Positions 4,786 to 7,922 of a stretch of 7,922 nucleotides of DNA are shown one piece after another. Position 1 is the first letter of the stretch. Each line of letters begins with the position of its first letter. The stretch lies in NCBI GenBank assembly GCA_023387135.1, contig JAEWIK010000121.1, forward strand, positions 1-7,922, read 5' to 3'. The position numbers were made by a program, and so were the translations under genes. Below the pieces are notes generated by a model. It made no database searches and was not told the origin of the DNA. It worked only from the letters and a program-made list of their open reading frames with translations. This stretch comes from Actinomycetes bacterium (GTDB lineage: Bacteria > Actinomycetota > Actinomycetes > Propionibacteriales > Propionibacteriaceae).

Positions 4786-7269
4786 ATGGGACGTCCGCTG
4801 TTCTCGCTCGTGGTGACCGTGCACGAGGGAGCGGACTTCCTGCCCGACTTCATCGCGAGCGTGGACGCGCAGGCACCCGCGGACGTCGAGGTGCTGCTGG
4901 TCGACCCGCTCACCGATCCCGACGCCACGTCCGCCCTCGCCGCCTGGGCGGGACGCGACCCGCGCGTCAGGGTGATCGACGCCGCGGGCACAACGGTCCC
5001 GGGCGGACGCAATGCCGGGCTCGCCGCGGCGACGGGCAGCTGGGTGGGGTTCCCCCGCTGCCAGGACAAGCTCGCGCCCGACTACCTGGCGAGGCTCGCG
5101 GCGGCGCTGGAGACCGCCGGCGGTTCACCCGACCTGCTCGCCACCCGCAAGAAGCGGTGGACGACCGACGACGCCCGCGTCCAGCCGTCGCCGCTGGCGG
5201 GCCTGTTCGCCAGGACCCGCGTCGTCGACCTCGCCGCCGAGCCCGCCGTGTTCCACACGGACCTCGACACCGCCTTCCTGCCGTTGGACGAGGTGAGGGC
5301 GGCGGGCGTCGCCTTCGACGAGCGCGTCACTCCCACCTTCAACGGCGGCCACTTCTGCGCGCGCTGGTTGCTCACGAGGAAGCGGCCGCGGGTGCTCTTC
5401 GTCCGCGAAGCCGTGTACTCGTTCAGGGTGCGCTCGCGCTCGCTCCCGCTGGACCCGTCGTTGCGCGATCCCCGGCGGTTCAGCGACGTGCCCGAGGTCG
5501 GCTTCCTCGGCCTGCTGGACGAGGCCGAGCAGGCGGGCGGGGTTCCGGGGTGGCTGAAGAGCGCACTGCTGTACGAACTGTCGCTCTACCTGCGCCGTGA
5601 CCAGCAGGTCACCCGGGCGCCGTCGGTGCAGGCCGGGCCGCTGGCCGACGCGTTCCGCGCGACCCTCGCCAGGCTCGCCGACAGGCTCGGCGCCGACGCC
5701 GCCCGCGGGCTCGACTTCTTCACCACCGAGTGGGAGCAGGTGCTGTTCCACGGCCTCGCCGACGAGCCGTTCGCCAGCGGCTACGCGGTAGTCGACCGCT
5801 ACGACGGCGCCGACGACACAGCCAGGGTCTGGTTCATCTACTCCGGCCCCGAGCCTGCGTGGGAGTTCAGGAACGCGGCGGGCGTCACGACCCCGGTGGC
5901 CACCAAGGTCCGCGGAGTGCAGTACTTCGGATCGGTCGCGCTCAACAAGCGGATCGCCTGGGTGAGGCTCGGCACCGAGCCCGCGCTGCGCCTCGCGGGC
6001 CGGGACGTCCCGCTCGTGCTGGACGAGCCCCGGCCGGGAGCCACGCCCGTCACCGCGACGCTCGCCGGCCTGAAGGGGCTGGCGACGGCCGCCGCCCTCG
6101 CCAAGCCCACGACGAACGAGAGGCTCGCCACGCTGCGCGCGTCCCTGCCCTGGGTGAGGGGGCGCTACAGGAACGCGTGGATGGTGATGGACCGCCTCAC
6201 CGACGCCGACGACAACGGTGAGCGCCTCTTCGAGTACCTCAGGAGCGAGCGGCAGGACATCAACGCCTGGTTCGTCATCGACTCCCAGAGCCCCGACTTC
6301 GCCAGGATGGCGGCCGTCCACGGCGACAGGGTGGTGGCGCACGGCTCGCAGCAGTGGCTGGACCTCGCGCTGAACACCACTGTCCTCGCGTCCTCGCACA
6401 TCACGCCGGCGATCATCAATCCGCCACAGCTGCGGCGCCTGCGCCGCACGCCGTGGAAGATCGCCTTCCTGCAGCACGGCGTCGTGCGGGACGACGTGTC
6501 GCGGTGGTTCAACAGGCAGTACGTCGACCTCATCGTCGCCAGCACGGCGGGGGAGTACGCGTCGTTCGTGGACGACGGCACCAACTACGAACTGACGACG
6601 AAGGAGGCCAAGCTGGTCGGCCTCGCCCGCTTCGACAGGCTGCTGCGGCTGGGCGCCGAACACCCCGCCGACGAGCAGGACCTCGTGCTCGTCACGCCGA
6701 CCTGGCGCAACGACCTGCAGGTGTCGGACGCCAGGCTCCCCGTCACCCAGGGCTTCCTGGAGTCGCAGTTCGCGACGAACTGGCTGGCGCTGCTGCGGGA
6801 CCCCGGCTTCCGCGAGGCCGTCGCCGCCGCCGGGAAGCGGGTGGGGTTCCTGCCCCATCCCAACCTGCAGTCGATCCTGCAGCAGCTCGCGCTGCCCGAC
6901 GACATCGAGGTGCTCAGCTATGCAGGGCAGGACGTCCAGCGCTTCATCGCGCGGGCGGCGTTCCAGATCACCGACTACTCGTCGATGGCCTTCAACTCGG
7001 CCTACCTCGACCGCCCGGTGATCTACTTCCAGTTCGACGCCGAGGACTTCTTCTCCGGCGCCAACAACTCCCGTCCCGGCTACTTCGACTTCGAGCGGGA
7101 CGGCTTCGGCCCGGTCACCACGACTGTCGAACAGACGGTGGCGGCGACCCGCTTGCTGCTCCAGGGCACTCCCGCCGGCTACGCGGCGAGGATCCGCGAC
7201 ACCTTCCCCGCCCGGGACGGACGCTGCTGCGAGCGCACTGTCGCCGCCATCGAAGCGCTGCACGCCTGA
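4786..7269 (+). CDS. GT2-like / CDP-glycerol glycerophosphotransferase fusion (TagB/TagF-type)
   Basis: An 827-aa cytosolic protein. Residues 1-210 are a GT2 (GT-A) fold: FSLVVTVHEGADFL, EVLLVDPLTD, GGRNAGLAAATGSW, then AFDERVTP. The metal and base motifs of this domain are altered (see findings). Residues about 330-420 look like a small beta-rich domain (RVWFIYSG, QYFGSVALNKRIAWVRLG) that I do not recognise. Residues about 459-815 match the Glyphos_transf family, which transfers glycerol phosphate from CDP-glycerol onto a wall teichoic acid or related polymer at the inner membrane face. The catalytic-type residues are His564 in FLQHGV, His691 in LPHPN, Asp730 in TDYSS, then RPVIYF (743-748) and RPGYFDFE. 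Other family members can transfer ribitol phosphate, and the substrate cannot be settled from sequence. No transmembrane helix is visible; membrane attachment in this family is peripheral. I chose ATG 4786 because the GT2 strand follows at once and the upstream spacing fits. Confidence 0.9.
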   Translation: MGRPLFSLVVTVHEGADFLPDFIASVDAQAPADVEVLLVDPLTDPDATSALAAWAGRDPRVRVIDAAGTTVPGGRNAGLAAATGSWVGFPRCQDKLAPDYLARLAAALETAGGSPDLLATRKKRWTTDDARVQPSPLAGLFARTRVVDLAAEPAVFHTDLDTAFLPLDEVRAAGVAFDERVTPTFNGGHFCARWLLTRKRPRVLFVREAVYSFRVRSRSLPLDPSLRDPRRFSDVPEVGFLGLLDEAEQAGGVPGWLKSALLYELSLYLRRDQQVTRAPSVQAGPLADAFRATLARLADRLGADAARGLDFFTTEWEQVLFHGLADEPFASGYAVVDRYDGADDTARVWFIYSGPEPAWEFRNAAGVTTPVATKVRGVQYFGSVALNKRIAWVRLGTEPALRLAGRDVPLVLDEPRPGATPVTATLAGLKGLATAAALAKPTTNERLATLRASLPWVRGRYRNAWMVMDRLTDADDNGERLFEYLRSERQDINAWFVIDSQSPDFARMAAVHGDRVVAHGSQQWLDLALNTTVLASSHITPAIINPPQLRRLRRTPWKIAFLQHGVVRDDVSRWFNRQYVDLIVASTAGEYASFVDDGTNYELTTKEAKLVGLARFDRLLRLGAEHPADEQDLVLVTPTWRNDLQVSDARLPVTQGFLESQFATNWLALLRDPGFREAVAAAGKRVGFLPHPNLQSILQQLALPDDIEVLSYAGQDVQRFIARAAFQITDYSSMAFNSAYLDRPVIYFQFDAEDFFSGANNSRPGYFDFERDGFGPVTTTVEQTVAATRLLLQGTPAGYAARIRDTFPARDGRCCERTVAAIEALHA

Positions 7270-7299
7270 CGGGCTTCGCCGCCCCGATCTCAGAGGTTG

Positions 7300-7333
7300 C
7301 CGACGGCTCTGGACCGCGCGTCACGGCCGTCGG
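7300..7333 (+). terminator. Inverted repeat after the CDP-glycerol transferase gene: weak terminator or operator
   Basis: CCGACGGC (7300-7307) and GCCGTCGG (7326-7333) are perfect 8-bp arms with an 18-nt loop, 30 bp past the transferase stop. Only TTAGGCTT follows, not a U-run, so as an intrinsic terminator it is poor. The right arm touches the -10-like TAGGCT of the next gene, so it could equally be a repressor site covering that promoter. Confidence 0.35.
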
Positions 7334-7334
7334 T

Positions 7335-7340
7335 TAGGCT
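7335..7340 (+). promoter_or_regulatory. Possible -10 element (TAGGCT) for the lipoprotein gene
   Basis: TAGGCT fits TANNNT and is 26 bp upstream of the GTG at 7367, leaving about 20 nt of leader with a strong ribosome site. A poor -35 candidate (TGGACC, 7310-7315) sits 19 bp upstream. Confidence 0.35.
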
Positions 7341-7354
7341 TCGGGGAACCCCCT

Positions 7355-7360
7355 AGGAGG
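7355..7360 (+). promoter_or_regulatory. Strong Shine-Dalgarno AGGAGG for the lipoprotein gene
   Basis: AGGAGG lies 6 nt before the GTG at 7367 and fixes that start. It is the only consensus ribosome-binding site in the window; none of the other starts has one. Confidence 0.8.
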
Positions 7361-7366
7361 TGAGGC

Positions 7367-7922
7367 GTGCTGCGAGCACCAGCCGTCACTGCCCTGCTCC
7401 CGATGCTGCTCGCGGGGTGCGTGGCAGCGCCGCCCCCTGCCGCCGTCGACCCCGGCGCCGTCGCCACGAGCGCGGTCGCCACGCCTGCCGCCGCGCCGGC
7501 GACGCCCGTCCCGACGACTTCGGCTCCCACCGACGCGGCGGTCGTGAGCGCCAACCTCGAGCCGGTCCAGTACTTCCAGTTCGACGACGCGTGGGCAGCG
7601 CAGCCGTACGGCCCCGACCCTGCCGACACCGTCCGGCGCTGGGCGTGCGGCCCTGCCGACATGGCGATGGTGGTCGCCACCCTGCGCGACGCCACCGTCG
7701 ACGTGGCGGACGCGTCGGCGTGGGCCCAGCAGAACGGCTACTTCACCAACAAGGAGCTCGCCGGCAAGACCAAGGACTCGTTCTTCGCCGACTACGGCGA
7801 CAGCTACGGCATCAGGGTCGTCCAGGTGAACACCGGCGACCTGCGGGAGGCTCCCGCCAAGCAGGCGAGCCTCGCGCACGCCGAAGCGCTGCAGGCGGTC
7901 AAGGGCGGCGACTGGGTGATAG
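7367..7922 (+). CDS. Lipoprotein with C39-like cysteine peptidase domain (3' end outside window)
   Basis: The frame is open from GTG 7367 to the right edge: 185 codons visible, no stop. The N-terminus is a short lipoprotein signal: Arg3, a hydrophobic stretch, and a lipobox LLAGC with Cys18 as the lipidation site. Residues 19-60 are an Ala/Pro/Thr-rich linker, as expected for a tether through the wall. From residue about 67 it resembles Peptidase_C39_2 domains: VQYFQFDDAW, QPYG, then WACGPADMAMV with Cys94 as the likely nucleophile, AWAQQNGYFT, and a YG.RV segment. The catalytic His and Asp would lie beyond the window, so activity cannot be judged. It should act outside the membrane, on proteins or wall peptides. 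It follows the CDP-glycerol transferase gene by 97 bp but has its own promoter-like and ribosome-binding signals, so joint function is not implied. Confidence 0.75.
   Translation, partial: MLRAPAVTALLPMLLAGCVAAPPPAAVDPGAVATSAVATPAAAPATPVPTTSAPTDAAVVSANLEPVQYFQFDDAWAAQPYGPDPADTVRRWACGPADMAMVVATLRDATVDVADASAWAQQNGYFTNKELAGKTKDSFFADYGDSYGIRVVQVNTGDLREAPAKQASLAHAEALQAVKGGDWVI

Noticed and set aside
4734..5069. Upstream extension of the phosphodiesterase frame
   Set aside because: The extra 112 residues are Ser/Ala/Thr-rich and antisense to the GT2 domain; family homology starts right after ATG 4733.
3684..5600. Plus-strand open frame of 638 codons spanning several genes
   Set aside because: It crosses the phosphodiesterase gene antisense, the divergent promoter gap and the transferase gene out of frame, and its translation is Arg/Gly/Pro-rich with no family resemblance.
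5125..7263. Minus-strand open frame of 712 codons opposite the CDP-glycerol transferase
   Set aside because: The translation is low-complexity (Val/Glu/Gly/Arg-rich) without motifs, and the plus strand encodes conserved catalytic residues over the same bases.
7343..7352. GGGGAACCCC before the lipoprotein gene as a hairpin or sigma-factor site
   Set aside because: A 2-nt loop cannot fold as a hairpin, and no matching ECF-type -10 follows at proper spacing before the start codon.

Overview
The window is GC-rich, with G/C-biased third codon positions, ATG/GTG starts and start-site signals that fit a high-GC actinobacterium. The DUF885 protein, the long surface-polysaccharide transferases with N-terminal glycosyltransferase folds, and a TANNNT-type -10 element placed for leaderless transcription all agree with that. 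I cannot place it at genus level from sequence alone. I see no mobile element, CRISPR array, rRNA or tRNA.

Layout: (1) about 2-1579 (+), a DUF885 protein cut by the left edge. (2) 1576-3885 (-), a 769-aa multidomain glycosyltransferase whose stop overlaps that of gene 1 in a shared CTAG. (3) 4008-4733 (-), a 241-aa cytosolic glycerophosphodiester phosphodiesterase with its catalytic residues in place. (4) 4786-7269 (+), an 827-aa protein with an N-terminal GT2-like domain and a C-terminal CDP-glycerol glycerophosphotransferase (TagB/TagF-type) domain. (5) 7367 to the right edge (+), a lipoprotein with a C39-like cysteine peptidase domain, cut by the right edge. Non-coding gaps are short: 122, 52 and 97 bp.

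Biological reading: genes 2-4 look like a small locus for a glycerol-phosphate-containing wall polymer (teichoic-acid type). Gene 4 would polymerise or transfer glycerol phosphate from CDP-glycerol. Gene 2 would be a sugar transferase on the same or a related surface polymer. Gene 3, divergent from gene 4 across only 52 bp, would hydrolyse glycerophosphodiesters and recycle glycerol 3-phosphate. This link is inferred from domains and adjacency. The flanking DUF885 and C39 genes are probably not part of it.

Most notable: the GT-A-fold domains of both large transferases (genes 2 and 4) appear to lack both the DXD-type metal/nucleotide motif and the later Glu-Asp catalytic motif. Their other, GT-B-type, catalytic halves look intact. 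This suggests two neighbouring proteins carrying degenerate, possibly non-catalytic glycosyltransferase modules.
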